A DNA stretch of 64,000 nt from Methylobacterium sp. J-030 (GTDB lineage: Bacteria > Pseudomonadota > Alphaproteobacteria > Rhizobiales > Beijerinckiaceae), in the NCBI RefSeq assembly GCF_022829545.1, contig NZ_JAKSYM010000175.1, positions 1 to 64,000 of the forward strand, written 5' to 3'. The notes below the pieces were generated by a model that saw only the letters and a list, made by a program, of their open reading frames with translations, searched no databases and had not been told where the DNA came from. Below are positions 34,030 through 42,789 of this stretch, one piece after another; the first letter of the stretch is position 1; every line of letters starts with the position of its first letter. The position numbers and the translations under genes are program-made.

Positions 34030-35244
34030 ATGGCGTTGATCCGGTGCTGCATGCTCTCAGCCGCGATCAGCCTGGCCGCCCTGACATGGCCGGCCATGGC
34101 TCAGCCGCTCCGCGTCAAGGTCGGCATCCTGAACGACATGTCCGGCGTCTACGCGGATACGGGCGGCAAAGGCTCCGTCGTCGCCGCCCAGATGGCGGTC
34201 GAGGATTTCACCAAGACGAACGCCGACCTGCAGGTCGAGATCGTCTCGGCCGACCACCAGAACAAGCCGGATGTCGGCGCCGCCATCGCCCGCCAGTGGT
34301 ACGATCGCGACGGCGTGGACGCGATCCTCGACGTACCGACCTCCTCGGTGGCCCTGGCGGTGAGCCAGGTGACCCGCGAGAAGAACAAGATCTTCATCGA
34401 TTCGGGGGCCGGAACCACGGAGCTGACCGGCAAGCAATGCTCGCCGAACACGATCCAGTGGACCTACGACACCTACGCCCTGGCACACGGCACGGCCGGC
34501 GCCATGCTCAGGCGCGGGGGCGACACGTGGTACTTCCTGACGGCCGACTACGCCTTCGGCCTGTCCCTGCAGAACGAGGCCACCGCGGTGGTCGACAAGG
34601 GCGGCGGCCGGGTCCTGGGCGCCGCCCGGGTCCCGTTCCCCGCGACCGACTTCTCCTCGTTCCTTCTGCAGGCGCAGGCTTCGGGCGCGAAGGTGGTGGG
34701 GCTGGCCAATGCGGGCGGCGACACGGTCAACGCCGTCAAGCAGGCGCACGAGTTCGGCCTGACCGATGGCGGCCAGAGGCTCGCCGCGCTGCTGATCTAC
34801 GCCGTCGACGTCCACGCGATCGGCCTGAAGACCGCGCAGGGCCTGGTGCTGACGGAGTCGTTCTACTGGGACCTCAACCCGGGGACGCGGGCATTCTCCG
34901 AACGCTTCTACAAGCGCAACGGCGACAGCATGCCGACGATGAACCACGCGGGCGTGTACGCCGGGCTTCTGCACTACCTGAAGGCGGTGGCGGCGACGAA
35001 ATCGACGGATCCGCAGGCGACGATGGCCTGGATGAAGGCCAACCCGACGGACGACCCGCTGTTCGGCCAGGGGGTCGTCCGGGCGGACGGACGCAAGATC
35101 CACCCGATGTACCTGTTCGAAGTGAAGGCGCCGTCCGAGTCGAAGGGTCCATGGGACCTCTACAAGCTCCTCGACACGATACCCGCCGAGCAGGCCTTCC
35201 GCCCTTTGGCCGAGGGCGGCTGCCCCCTCGCCGGCCAGCGGTAG
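34030..35244 (+). CDS. Branched-chain amino-acid-type ABC transporter substrate-binding protein (orphan)
   Basis: 404 residues from the ATG at 34030 (GGAGGA upstream). The signal peptide ends at WPAMAQ. The mature protein has the type I periplasmic-binding fold: VKVGILNDMSGVYADTGGKG, VEIVSADHQNKPDVGAAIAR, TWYFLTADYAFGLSLQNEA and AHEFGLTDGGQRL. This subgroup of Peripla_BP_6 proteins binds amino acids, amides or aromatic acids. No permease or ATPase genes are nearby, so it must share a membrane complex encoded elsewhere. An SDR follows 30 bp downstream. Confidence 0.88.
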   Translation: MALIRCCMLSAAISLAALTWPAMAQPLRVKVGILNDMSGVYADTGGKGSVVAAQMAVEDFTKTNADLQVEIVSADHQNKPDVGAAIARQWYDRDGVDAILDVPTSSVALAVSQVTREKNKIFIDSGAGTTELTGKQCSPNTIQWTYDTYALAHGTAGAMLRRGGDTWYFLTADYAFGLSLQNEATAVVDKGGGRVLGAARVPFPATDFSSFLLQAQASGAKVVGLANAGGDTVNAVKQAHEFGLTDGGQRLAALLIYAVDVHAIGLKTAQGLVLTESFYWDLNPGTRAFSERFYKRNGDSMPTMNHAGVYAGLLHYLKAVAATKSTDPQATMAWMKANPTDDPLFGQGVVRADGRKIHPMYLFEVKAPSESKGPWDLYKLLDTIPAEQAFRPLAEGGCPLAGQR

Positions 35245-35274
35245 GGATCAGCCGCAGGGAGAGGATCGACCGAC

Positions 35275-36033
35275 ATGATGCGTGATATCGCGGGGCAGGT
35301 CGCCTGGATCACGGGGGCCGGATCGGGCATCGGACAGGCGGCGGCCCTGGCCCTGGCGCAGGCCGGGATGCGGGTCGCGCTCACGGGTCGGGGACGGGAC
35401 GCCCTCGAGCGCACCGCGGACCGCGTCCGCGCGGCGGGCGGCGAGGCGCTGGTCGCTCCGGCCGATATGGGCGTGGCCGACGCCGTGCAGCATGCCTGGG
35501 GGGCCGTTCATGCCGCCTGCGGACGCTGCGATCTGCTGGTGAACGCGGCGGGTCTCAACGTGCCGCAGCGGGGTTGGAGCGAGATCACGCCGTCGGGCAT
35601 CGACGCCGTGGTCGGCGCCAACCTCAACGGCCCTTTCTACGCGTCTCGGGCGGTGCTGCCGACGATGCGCGCCCAGCGCAGCGGCCTGATCATCCACGTC
35701 TCCTCGTGGGCTGGCCGCTACGTATCCAAGCTGACGGGGCCCGCGTATTCCGCGGCCAAGCACGGGCTGGTGGCGCTCTCGGAGAGCCTGAACCAGGAGG
35801 AATGCGGACACGGCATCCGGTCCTGCTGCATCTGTCCCGGCGAGGTCGCGACGCCCCTCCTCGACAAGCGGCCGGTTCCCGTCACGGCGGAAGACCGGGG
35901 GCGGATGCTGCAGGTGGAGGATCTCGCCGCGACGATCCTCTTCGTCGCCCGCCTGCCGGCCTCCGTCTGCGTCAACGAGATCCTGATCAGTCCCACCTGG
36001 AACCGCGGCTATCTCGAGGGCGTGAAGCTCTGA
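35275..36033 (+). CDS. Short-chain dehydrogenase/reductase
   Basis: 252 residues. The cofactor motif is AWITGAGSGIGQAAALAL, NAAGLNVPQ is the NNAG equivalent, and catalytic residues are in HVSSWAGRYVSKLTGPAYSAAKHG (Ser, Tyr-x3-Lys). ATG follows a GGAGAGG ribosome site. It is 30 bp downstream of the binding protein, so it may oxidise or reduce the imported compound. The C-terminal CVNEILISPTWNRGY is typical of FabG-like members. Confidence 0.9.
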   Translation: MMRDIAGQVAWITGAGSGIGQAAALALAQAGMRVALTGRGRDALERTADRVRAAGGEALVAPADMGVADAVQHAWGAVHAACGRCDLLVNAAGLNVPQRGWSEITPSGIDAVVGANLNGPFYASRAVLPTMRAQRSGLIIHVSSWAGRYVSKLTGPAYSAAKHGLVALSESLNQEECGHGIRSCCICPGEVATPLLDKRPVPVTAEDRGRMLQVEDLAATILFVARLPASVCVNEILISPTWNRGYLEGVKL

Positions 36034-36182
36034 ACCCGGTCGTCGCCGGTCGCTGATGAAGCATTAAGGCTGACCTGTTCGGGCAGAGGCCAAACTCGGT
36101 TTTTCGGCGCCGGAACTGCATTCGGAGCAAGACGGTAACCAGCACTTCGGTAAGATCCTCACCGAAATCGGAGGGATCCCCA

Positions 36183-36644
36183 ATGCTGCAGCGCGGCGCG
36201 CGCCCGATCTTCGGCCGTCGCGCCGCCGCGTCGCCGCGCCCGACGCCCTCGGGTGAGGGCGATAGGCCGGCCCTCAAGCGATCGCATCAGGTCGCCCTCG
36301 TGCTGGTCGGCTCGACAGCGCTCGCCGGCTGGCAGTACAGCCGGGCCGCCGCCCCGCTCAGCCTCGAACCGCAGCATGCGGCGGCGGGCTCGGCCCAACC
36401 GGGCTGCGATCGCGGCGGGGACTCCACCGCGCCGGGATGCGGCGACGGGCGATCCCCCGCCGCGGATCCGGCCGGCCGGAGCACCGGGCCCGCGTCGTCC
36501 GGCGGACACGGCGGGGTCTACGGGTTCTTCCATCGCGGCGGGTCGTCCGCCGAGTCCGGCGGGCGCGCCTCTACGGGCATCACGACGTTCGGTGGCTTCG
36601 GCGGATCGGGCCGTGCGGCGGCCGCCCACGGGGCGGGTGGCTGA
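36183..36644 (+). CDS. YgiB/DUF1190-like protein
   Basis: 153 residues. LKRSHQVALVLVGSTALAGWQ is a single hydrophobic anchor near residue 35, resembling the start of DUF1190 proteins. A Ser/Gly/Asp-rich middle with three cysteines follows, and the tail STGITTFGGFGGSGRAA is like the C-terminus of E. coli YgiB. Its stop overlaps the start of a YgiC-like gene (TGATG, 36642-36646), which is the gene order seen in ygiBC, and this supports the weak sequence match. It is probably an envelope-associated protein; the function is unknown. Confidence 0.65.
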   Translation: MLQRGARPIFGRRAAASPRPTPSGEGDRPALKRSHQVALVLVGSTALAGWQYSRAAAPLSLEPQHAAAGSAQPGCDRGGDSTAPGCGDGRSPAADPAGRSTGPASSGGHGGVYGFFHRGGSSAESGGRASTGITTFGGFGGSGRAAAAHGAGG

Positions 36645-37819
36645 TGCGCCGCCAACCCCTGACCCCGCGCGGGAATTGGCGCGCGGTCGCCGCCGAGCTC
36701 GGCTACGACTTCCACACCAGCGACGACGGTCACACCGTCTGGTGCGAGGACGCCGCCTACGCCTTCACCCTCGCGCAGATCGAGGAAGACCTCGAGGCGC
36801 CGACCGCCGCGCTCCACGGGCTCTGCCTCGACCTCGCCGCCGAGATTGCGGAGAGCCCTGCGTTGATGCGGCGGCTCGGTATCCCGGACTGGGCGCACGG
36901 CTTGGTCACGCGCAGCCATCGCGCGCGCGACCCGCACCTCTACGGACGCTTCGATCTGGCCTACGACGGCACCGGGCCGGCGAAGCTCCTGGAGTACAAC
37001 GCCGACACGCCGACCGCCCTGTTCGAGTCGGCGGTGTTCCAGTGGCGCTGGCTGACGGATCTCCGTGCGAGCGGCGCATTGCCGGCGGCCGCCGACCAGT
37101 TCAACTCGACGCATGAGCGCCTGCTCGCGCGCCTAGTCGAGATCCGGGGCCGGGCCGGCGATGCGCTGCATCTCACCTGCATGACCGAGTTCCCCGAGGA
37201 CAGAGGGACGATCGGCTACCTGGCGGACTGCGCCGCTCAGGCCGGGCTGAGAGTCAGCCTTGTCGACGTGTCGGACATCGGCCTGCGTCGGGAGGATGGC
37301 CGCCAGGTCTTCGTCGACCGGAGCGGCGAGCCGGTGCGGCTGCTGTTCAAGCTCTACCCCTGGGAGTGGCTGCTGCGCGATGGCTTCGGACCGGCGATCG
37401 CCGCCAGCGGCACGACCCTCGTCGAGCCCCCGTGGAAGATGGTCCTGAGCAACAAGGGGATCCTCCCCCTGCTGTGGGAGCGCCACCCGGGCCATCCGAA
37501 CCTGCTGCCGGCCTACTTCGAGGATGACCCGCGCAGGTTCGAGCTCGGCACGAGCTTCGCCCGCAAGCCCCTCCTGGGCCGCGAGGGCGCCAACGTCACC
37601 ATCATCATGGACGGCCAGGTCGCTGCGGCCGAGGACGGTCCGTACGCGGGCAGCGGGTACGTTCGGCAGGCGCTGGCACCCGTGCCTGTGTTCGCGGGGC
37701 GCCGCGCGGTGATCGGCTCCTGGGTCGTCGGCAATGAGCCGACCGGGATAATGATCCGCGAGAGCACCGGCCCGATCTCGAACGACACGTCGCAGATCAG
37801 GCCGCACTTCATCGCATAG
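36644..37819 (+). CDS. Glutathionylspermidine synthase-like ATP-grasp protein (YgiC-type)
   Basis: 391 residues, matching YgiC/YjfC length, without the amidase half of Gss. ATP-grasp landmarks: YGRFDLAYDGTGPAKLLEYN (the LLEYNADTPT signature), FKLYPWEWLLRDGFG, EPPWKMVLSNKGILPLLWE, and SFARKPLLGREGANVTI. The C-terminus IGSWVVGNEPTGIMIRES carries metal and nucleotide ligands. It should join a peptide-like carboxylate to an amine; glutathionylspermidine itself is not assured. It is coupled to the YgiB-like gene by a one-base overlap. Confidence 0.88.
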   Translation: MRRQPLTPRGNWRAVAAELGYDFHTSDDGHTVWCEDAAYAFTLAQIEEDLEAPTAALHGLCLDLAAEIAESPALMRRLGIPDWAHGLVTRSHRARDPHLYGRFDLAYDGTGPAKLLEYNADTPTALFESAVFQWRWLTDLRASGALPAAADQFNSTHERLLARLVEIRGRAGDALHLTCMTEFPEDRGTIGYLADCAAQAGLRVSLVDVSDIGLRREDGRQVFVDRSGEPVRLLFKLYPWEWLLRDGFGPAIAASGTTLVEPPWKMVLSNKGILPLLWERHPGHPNLLPAYFEDDPRRFELGTSFARKPLLGREGANVTIIMDGQVAAAEDGPYAGSGYVRQALAPVPVFAGRRAVIGSWVVGNEPTGIMIRESTGPISNDTSQIRPHFIA

Positions 37820-37970
37820 CGATCGACCGGGGTGAGAGGCCTGAGGCGTCGGGCAGCGGATGTCCGCGACGGGTGGGAGCGGTCGTTGGCTCGACGCCCG
37901 GAAGCGGCGGCAATCCCGATCGCCGACGCGCTCGGCCCTGGGTCGCGCCAGTCAACGCGACGTCGCGCTG

Positions 37971-38014
37971 GCGCCTGCAAGTCGGCCGCCGCTTGGCCGC
38001 CGACTTGCAGGCGC
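37971..38014. terminator. Strong bidirectional terminator-like hairpin
   Basis: Perfect 16-bp inverted repeat GCGCCTGCAAGTCGGC (37971-37986) / its complement (37999-38014) with a 12-nt loop. It lies between two convergent genes, the YgiC-like gene ending at 37819 and the outer-membrane efflux gene ending at 38032. There is no U-tract on either side. It could stop transcription from both directions, or be a palindromic repeat. Confidence 0.6.
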
Positions 38015-38031
38015 TTGGCCGCCCGGGCCGG

Positions 38032-39648
38032 CTAGCGCGGAACCGGGTCGGCCCCCGCATGCGTGAGGTCGGCGGCCGGGATTGAGACCCGGGACAGGTC
38101 GAGCGGCGGCGTCGGACCAGCCGGAAAGGTCGACTCCCAACCGCCGCCCAGCGCCTTCGACAGCGCCACGAAGTCGGTCGACATCGCCGCCGTCGCCTGG
38201 ACGAGGTTGGTCTCGGCCTGCAGCACAGTCTGCGAGGCCTGGAGGACCGTGGTGAAGATCTCGACGCCCTGCGTGTAGCGCGCCCGGGCCAGCGCCAGCG
38301 CCTGCCGCGCGTCCGCCACCTGCCGGGCTAGCCGCGCCCGGCGGCCCTCGTCGCCCCTCAGGGCGGCGAGCGCGTTGACGACGTCGTGCCAGCCCTGGAG
38401 CACCGCCTTCTGGTAGGCGATCGCCGCCTCCTGCTGGCGGGCCCGCTGGAGCACGAGATTCGACTTCAGCCGCCCGCCCTCGAACAGCGGGATGGAGATC
38501 GAGGGTCCGACATTCATGTACTGCAGGGACGACCCCCGGAAGATCTTGCCCGGATCGATGGCGTTGACGACCGGGCTCGCCGTGAGCGTCACGCTCGGGA
38601 AGAACTGCGCCTCGGCGACACCGATCTCGGCGACCGCCGCGTGCAGGTTGGCCTCCGCCCGCCGGATGTCGGGCCGGCGCAGCACGAGGCTCGACGGCAC
38701 GCCCACGGGGATCCGGGGCGGCACCGGCGGGATCGCGCGGCCGGTGACCAGCTCCTGCGACAGGGCGAGCGGCGGCTCGCCCAGCAGCAGCGCGATGGCG
38801 TTGATCTGCTGGATCTCCTGCTGCTGGAGCTGCGGCAGCTGCGCCTGGATCGCCTCGACCTGCTGGGCGGCGTTCGACGTGTCGAGGCCGGTAACGAGCC
38901 CGCGCTGCTGGCGGATCCGCACCACGTCGAGGATCTGCGCGTTGACCTTGATGTTGGCGAGGTCGATCCGGATCTGCTCCTGCGTCCCGCGCAGTTGCAC
39001 GTAGTCGCGCGCGAGCTCCGCCTGGCTCGAGACCAGCGCGTCGCGCCGCTGTTCCGCGGAGGCATCCGCCTGCGCCTGCGCGGCCTCGACGGAGCGGCGG
39101 ACCTTGCCCCAGAGGTCGAGTTCCCAGGAGGCGTCGAAGCCCAGGGTGTAGCTCTCGAAGCCGTTGGTCAGCGGCGCCGTCAGGCTGCTGGAGGAGGCGG
39201 TGGCGGCGCTCCCCCCCGTCGCGCCGCCGAGCGAGCTCGACAGGAGGCTGATCGTCCCGTTCTTGCTGAACTGTTCCCGGTAGGCGCTGCCCTGGCCGTT
39301 GAGCGTCGGCAGCCCGGCCGCCGCCGCGGTGCCGAGCTGGGCCCGGCTCTGGAACAGGCGCGCCGTCGCGGCCTGCACGTCGAGGTTCTGCGCGGCGACG
39401 CGATCCTCGAGCTGCGCCAGGATCGGGTCACGGAAGGCGAGCCACCATGTCACCGCCGGCTCCGCCGCGCTGGTGCGGGCCAGCAGCGGCAAAGGGGTCC
39501 GGGCGGGCAGGCCGGTGTCGAGATAGTCGCTCGATTCCGCGAGCGGCGCGGCCGGCGGCAGGAAGTTCGGCCCGACCGTGCAGGCCGCGAGGCCGGACAG
39601 CGCGAGGGCCGCGCCGCCGCGCAGCCACCGGGTCGTGCGGGGGGTCAT
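38032..39648 (-). CDS. NodT-family outer-membrane efflux lipoprotein
   Basis: 538 residues. The lipobox LSGLAAC (Cys at about residue 22) follows a short signal peptide, so it is lipidated. Two OEP repeats are visible, with SWELDLWGKVRRSVEAAQAQ in the first and LVLRRPDIRRAEANLHAA plus FEGGRLKSNLVLQRAR in the second, typical of OprM/NodT. It forms the trimeric outer-membrane channel of the pump encoded by the two genes upstream. The start is one base after the inner-membrane transporter's stop. Confidence 0.92.
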   Translation of the reverse strand: MTPRTTRWLRGGAALALSGLAACTVGPNFLPPAAPLAESSDYLDTGLPARTPLPLLARTSAAEPAVTWWLAFRDPILAQLEDRVAAQNLDVQAATARLFQSRAQLGTAAAAGLPTLNGQGSAYREQFSKNGTISLLSSSLGGATGGSAATASSSSLTAPLTNGFESYTLGFDASWELDLWGKVRRSVEAAQAQADASAEQRRDALVSSQAELARDYVQLRGTQEQIRIDLANIKVNAQILDVVRIRQQRGLVTGLDTSNAAQQVEAIQAQLPQLQQQEIQQINAIALLLGEPPLALSQELVTGRAIPPVPPRIPVGVPSSLVLRRPDIRRAEANLHAAVAEIGVAEAQFFPSVTLTASPVVNAIDPGKIFRGSSLQYMNVGPSISIPLFEGGRLKSNLVLQRARQQEAAIAYQKAVLQGWHDVVNALAALRGDEGRRARLARQVADARQALALARARYTQGVEIFTTVLQASQTVLQAETNLVQATAAMSTDFVALSKALGGGWESTFPAGPTPPLDLSRVSIPAADLTHAGADPVPR

Positions 39649-39649
39649 G

Positions 39650-41224
39650 TCAGTGTCCTCCCCCGCCGCCCTGCGCGGTCTTCGCCGAGATCAGGAAGCA
39701 GAGCGGCACGACCATCAGGGCGACGACCGCCGTGTATTGGAAGACGTTGCTGTAGGCCAGGACCTGCGCCTGCTTCATGTAGGTCTGGTAGGTGTGCGCC
39801 ACGGCCTGCTGGTGCACCGAGGACGCGGCGCGGCCGAGCGAGCGGAGGGTGTGCTCGCTCTCCTGGATCAGCGTGTTGTAGCCGTAGCGCAGCGGCGTCA
39901 TGAACCCCGACAGGTGCGCCTGATCGGCCTGGGTGCGCTCGGTGATGGCCGCGGTCGAGAGGGAGATCCCCAGGGACCCGAACACGTTGCGGAACATCGA
40001 GAACAGGGCCGCGCCGTCGCTGCGGTATTTTGACGGCAGGGTCAGGTAGGCGATGGTCGAGATCGGCACGAACAGGAAGCCGAGCGCCGCGGTCTGGAGG
40101 GACCGCATCAGCACCAGGGTCCCGTAGTCGATGTCGGGCGCGAGCCGGCTGGAATAGAACAGGGCCCCGGCCATCAGGGCGAAGCCGAACATCACGATGA
40201 AGCGCGTCTGCACGACCTTCATGATCTGGCCGACGATGGGGATCAGGATGATCACCACGATCCCGCCCGGGGACAGGATCAGGCCGGATTTCAGCGCGGT
40301 GTAGCCCAGCACGTTCTGGGCGAATTGCGGGATCACCACCGCGCTGGCGTAGAGCGCGAAGCCCATGGCGCCGATGAGCACGCAGCCCATGGTGAAGTTC
40401 TTGTCCCTGAACACGTCGAGGTCGATGATCGGCTTCTTCGCGGTCAGCAGCCAGCAGATCGCCCCGAACACGCCCAGGAAGCCGATGACCGACATGGTCC
40501 GGATGAAGGGCGAGCCGAGCCACGCGTCGTCCTCGCCGCGGTCGAACACGATCTGCATGCAGCCGATGCCGATCACGATCAGCGCAAGCCCGACATAGTC
40601 GATGCCGCGCTTGGTCTTGCGCTTCGCCTCCTCGGAGGGCGGATCCTGCACGAGGATCGCATTGGCGATCACCGCCACGATCCCCACCGGCACGTTGACG
40701 AAGAAGATCCAGCGCCAGTCGAGATGCTCGATCAGGTAGCCGCCCAGCGTCGGCCCGAGCACGGGCGCCACGATGGTGGCGACCGCGGTCACCCCGAAGG
40801 CCGCCCCGCGCTTGGCGGGCGGGAAGGTGTCGAGGATGATCGCCTGCTGGCTCGGTTGCAGGCCGCCGCCGAAGAATCCCTGCATCAGGCGGAACACGAT
40901 GATCTGCCCGAGGCTCTGCGCGATGCCGCACAGGAACGACGACACCGTGAACATCCCGATGCAGACCAGGAAGTAGCGCTTGCGCCCGATCGTGTCGGAG
41001 AGCCAGCCGGCGATGGTGAGCACGATCGCGTTGGCGACGAGGTAGGCGGTCAGCGTGTAGGTCGCTTCGTCGCCGGAGGCGGCGAGCGACCCGGCGATGT
41101 AGGGCAGCGCCACGTTGACGATCGTGGTGTCGAGGATCTCCATGAAGGCGGCGAGCGTCACCGTGACGGCGATCAGCCAGGGATTGTAGGCCGGCTTCCA
41201 GCCCTGGTTCGGATCGCCGCTCAT
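39650..41224 (-). CDS. DHA2-family 14-TM MFS multidrug exporter (EmrB-like)
   Basis: 524 residues from the ATG at 41224, overlapping the adaptor stop (ATGA). The open frame extends upstream through the adaptor gene but that part is not coding. The first TM carries AAFMEILDTTIVNVALPYIAG, the DHA2 motif D1 (LDxTIVNVALP). Then come WLSDTIGRKRYFLV as motif A and GGGLQPSQQAIILDTFPPAKRG after TM4. About 14 TM segments. It drives drug or weak-acid export with protons through the HlyD-type adaptor and NodT channel. Confidence 0.93.
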   Translation of the reverse strand: MSGDPNQGWKPAYNPWLIAVTVTLAAFMEILDTTIVNVALPYIAGSLAASGDEATYTLTAYLVANAIVLTIAGWLSDTIGRKRYFLVCIGMFTVSSFLCGIAQSLGQIIVFRLMQGFFGGGLQPSQQAIILDTFPPAKRGAAFGVTAVATIVAPVLGPTLGGYLIEHLDWRWIFFVNVPVGIVAVIANAILVQDPPSEEAKRKTKRGIDYVGLALIVIGIGCMQIVFDRGEDDAWLGSPFIRTMSVIGFLGVFGAICWLLTAKKPIIDLDVFRDKNFTMGCVLIGAMGFALYASAVVIPQFAQNVLGYTALKSGLILSPGGIVVIILIPIVGQIMKVVQTRFIVMFGFALMAGALFYSSRLAPDIDYGTLVLMRSLQTAALGFLFVPISTIAYLTLPSKYRSDGAALFSMFRNVFGSLGISLSTAAITERTQADQAHLSGFMTPLRYGYNTLIQESEHTLRSLGRAASSVHQQAVAHTYQTYMKQAQVLAYSNVFQYTAVVALMVVPLCFLISAKTAQGGGGGH

Positions 41225-42663
41225 TTCAGCATCACCGTCGGCTCCACGCTGATGCCGAGGGGCAGCGGCTCGTCCTTCCGGAGGCCGGAATCGATCACGA
41301 TCTTCACGGGCACCCGCTGCACGATCTTGATGAAGTTGCCGGTGGCGTTCTCGGCCGGGAAAGCCGAGAACTTCGAGCCCGAGCCGCGCTGGATCGAATC
41401 GACGTGGCCGTGGAGGGCAAGGTCGGGATAGGCGTCCACCGCGATCGTGACCGGCTGGCCGGGGTGCATGCCGTCGAGTTCGGTCTCCTTGAAGTTGGCG
41501 GTGACCCAGACGTCGGTGGTGACGAGGGACATGACCTGCTGGCCCGCCGTGAGGTAGTCGCCGGCATTGACGTTGCGCCGCGTCACCCAGCCGTCCTGCG
41601 GGGCGCGCACCACGCTCCACGCAACGTTGAGGTTCGCCTGGTCGAGCTGGCCCTGGGCCTGCTCGGCCTGCCCCTGGAGCTGGTCGACCTGCTGCTCGGA
41701 CTGGCCGATATTCTGCTGGACCGGCATCGCCTGGATGACCCGGGCCTCGGCCTGCTCCACCTGCGCCTTCGCCTGCTGGTAGTTCGCCGCCGTCGTGTCC
41801 ACGTCCTGCTGGGTGGTGGCGAGCTTCGGCAGGCTCTTCTGCCGGTCGTAATTCGCCTGCTGCAGGGCGAGGTTGGCCTTGGCCGAGGCGAGGTTCGCCT
41901 GCGCCAGCGCCAGGGCGGCCGGGAAGTTCTTCCTGGCGATCTCGACGCCGAGCTTCTGGTTGGCGATCTGCGCCTTGTTCGCATCGAGCTGACCCTGGGC
42001 CTGCTCCTGCCGATAGACGTACTGCCGCGGATCGATGTGGAACAGCGGGTCGCCCGTGTGGACGAACTGGTTGTCGGTGACGTCGAGGGCGACCACCTGC
42101 CCGGCCACCTGGGGCGCGATGCTGACGATGTTGCCGTCCGTGTAGGCGTCGTCGGTCGAGGCCTTTCCGCGGGTGGTCAGCCAGAAATAGAGGCCGCCGC
42201 CGACCATCAGCAGGAGGACGAGGGCGGCGATGCCGAACACGAGCGGCCGGCGCTTGCGCCGCCGTTCGGCATCCTGATCCTTGCCGGCCCGGTCCCCGTC
42301 CGCGTTCTTTGCTCGGCTGTCCCCGTCGGCGTCGGAGCCACCGTCCGCCCCCCCGGCTCGGCGGGGCCTGACAATCCGCCCGCGTCCCCGGCGAGCGTCA
42401 TCGGCTGATCGGACGTCATCGTCTCGCCCCCGATCCGCTTCGTCATCCGCAGAGGCGTCGTCCGGACAATCATCGGCCCGTCCCCGTTCGCGCGTTGCGG
42501 GTTCCGCCGGTCGATCGCTCGGCCGCCGGTCATCGCGATCGTCCGCCCGCGCTGCGCGACGTGCGGGCGGTGCGCTGTCTTCGGAGCCAAGATCGATGAA
42601 GTCGCGGCGCTCGCGCGGGCGGCTACGGGAGCGCAGGCGCCTATCCGCCTCATCGTCGGTCAT
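41221..42663 (-). CDS. HlyD/EmrA membrane fusion protein with an unusual charged N-terminal tail
   Basis: 480 residues from the ATG at 42663; a start at 42747 would also fit but would place the operator on its ribosome site. Residues 1-138 are a low-complexity Arg/Asp/Glu/Ala region with no hydrophobic stretch. One TM follows (LVFGIAALVLLLMVGGGLYF), then DDAYTDGNIVSIAPQVAGQV, the HlyD barrel-sandwich start, a helical hairpin rich in Gln/Ala, and VVRAPQDGWVTRRNVNAGDY. Ordinary EmrA has about 25 residues before its TM. The tail is cytoplasmic and probably disordered. It is first in the emrA-emrB-nodT operon. Confidence 0.9.
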   Translation of the reverse strand: MTDDEADRRLRSRSRPRERRDFIDLGSEDSAPPARRAARADDRDDRRPSDRPAEPATRERGRADDCPDDASADDEADRGRDDDVRSADDARRGRGRIVRPRRAGGADGGSDADGDSRAKNADGDRAGKDQDAERRRKRRPLVFGIAALVLLLMVGGGLYFWLTTRGKASTDDAYTDGNIVSIAPQVAGQVVALDVTDNQFVHTGDPLFHIDPRQYVYRQEQAQGQLDANKAQIANQKLGVEIARKNFPAALALAQANLASAKANLALQQANYDRQKSLPKLATTQQDVDTTAANYQQAKAQVEQAEARVIQAMPVQQNIGQSEQQVDQLQGQAEQAQGQLDQANLNVAWSVVRAPQDGWVTRRNVNAGDYLTAGQQVMSLVTTDVWVTANFKETELDGMHPGQPVTIAVDAYPDLALHGHVDSIQRGSGSKFSAFPAENATGNFIKIVQRVPVKIVIDSGLRKDEPLPLGISVEPTVMLK

Positions 42664-42749
42664 GGAACGCGTTCGCAACTCTCTTGACCGCGGGACCGGC
42701 AGGAACACTCGATCACGCGGCCGGCTTGCCTTAGGGACAGTCGCCATAA

Positions 42750-42767
42750 CCGAACCCAGCGGTTCGG
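42750..42767. promoter_or_regulatory. TetR operator candidate
   Basis: Inverted repeat CCGAACC-CAGC-GGTTCGG (7-bp arms, 4-nt spacer) in the 126-bp gap between the divergent TetR and efflux genes. It is 22 bp before the TetR ATG and 87 bp before the adaptor ATG, so one bound dimer could block both promoters. Confidence 0.6.
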
Positions 42768-42789
42768 ATGTGCGGGAGTGGACGGAGCG

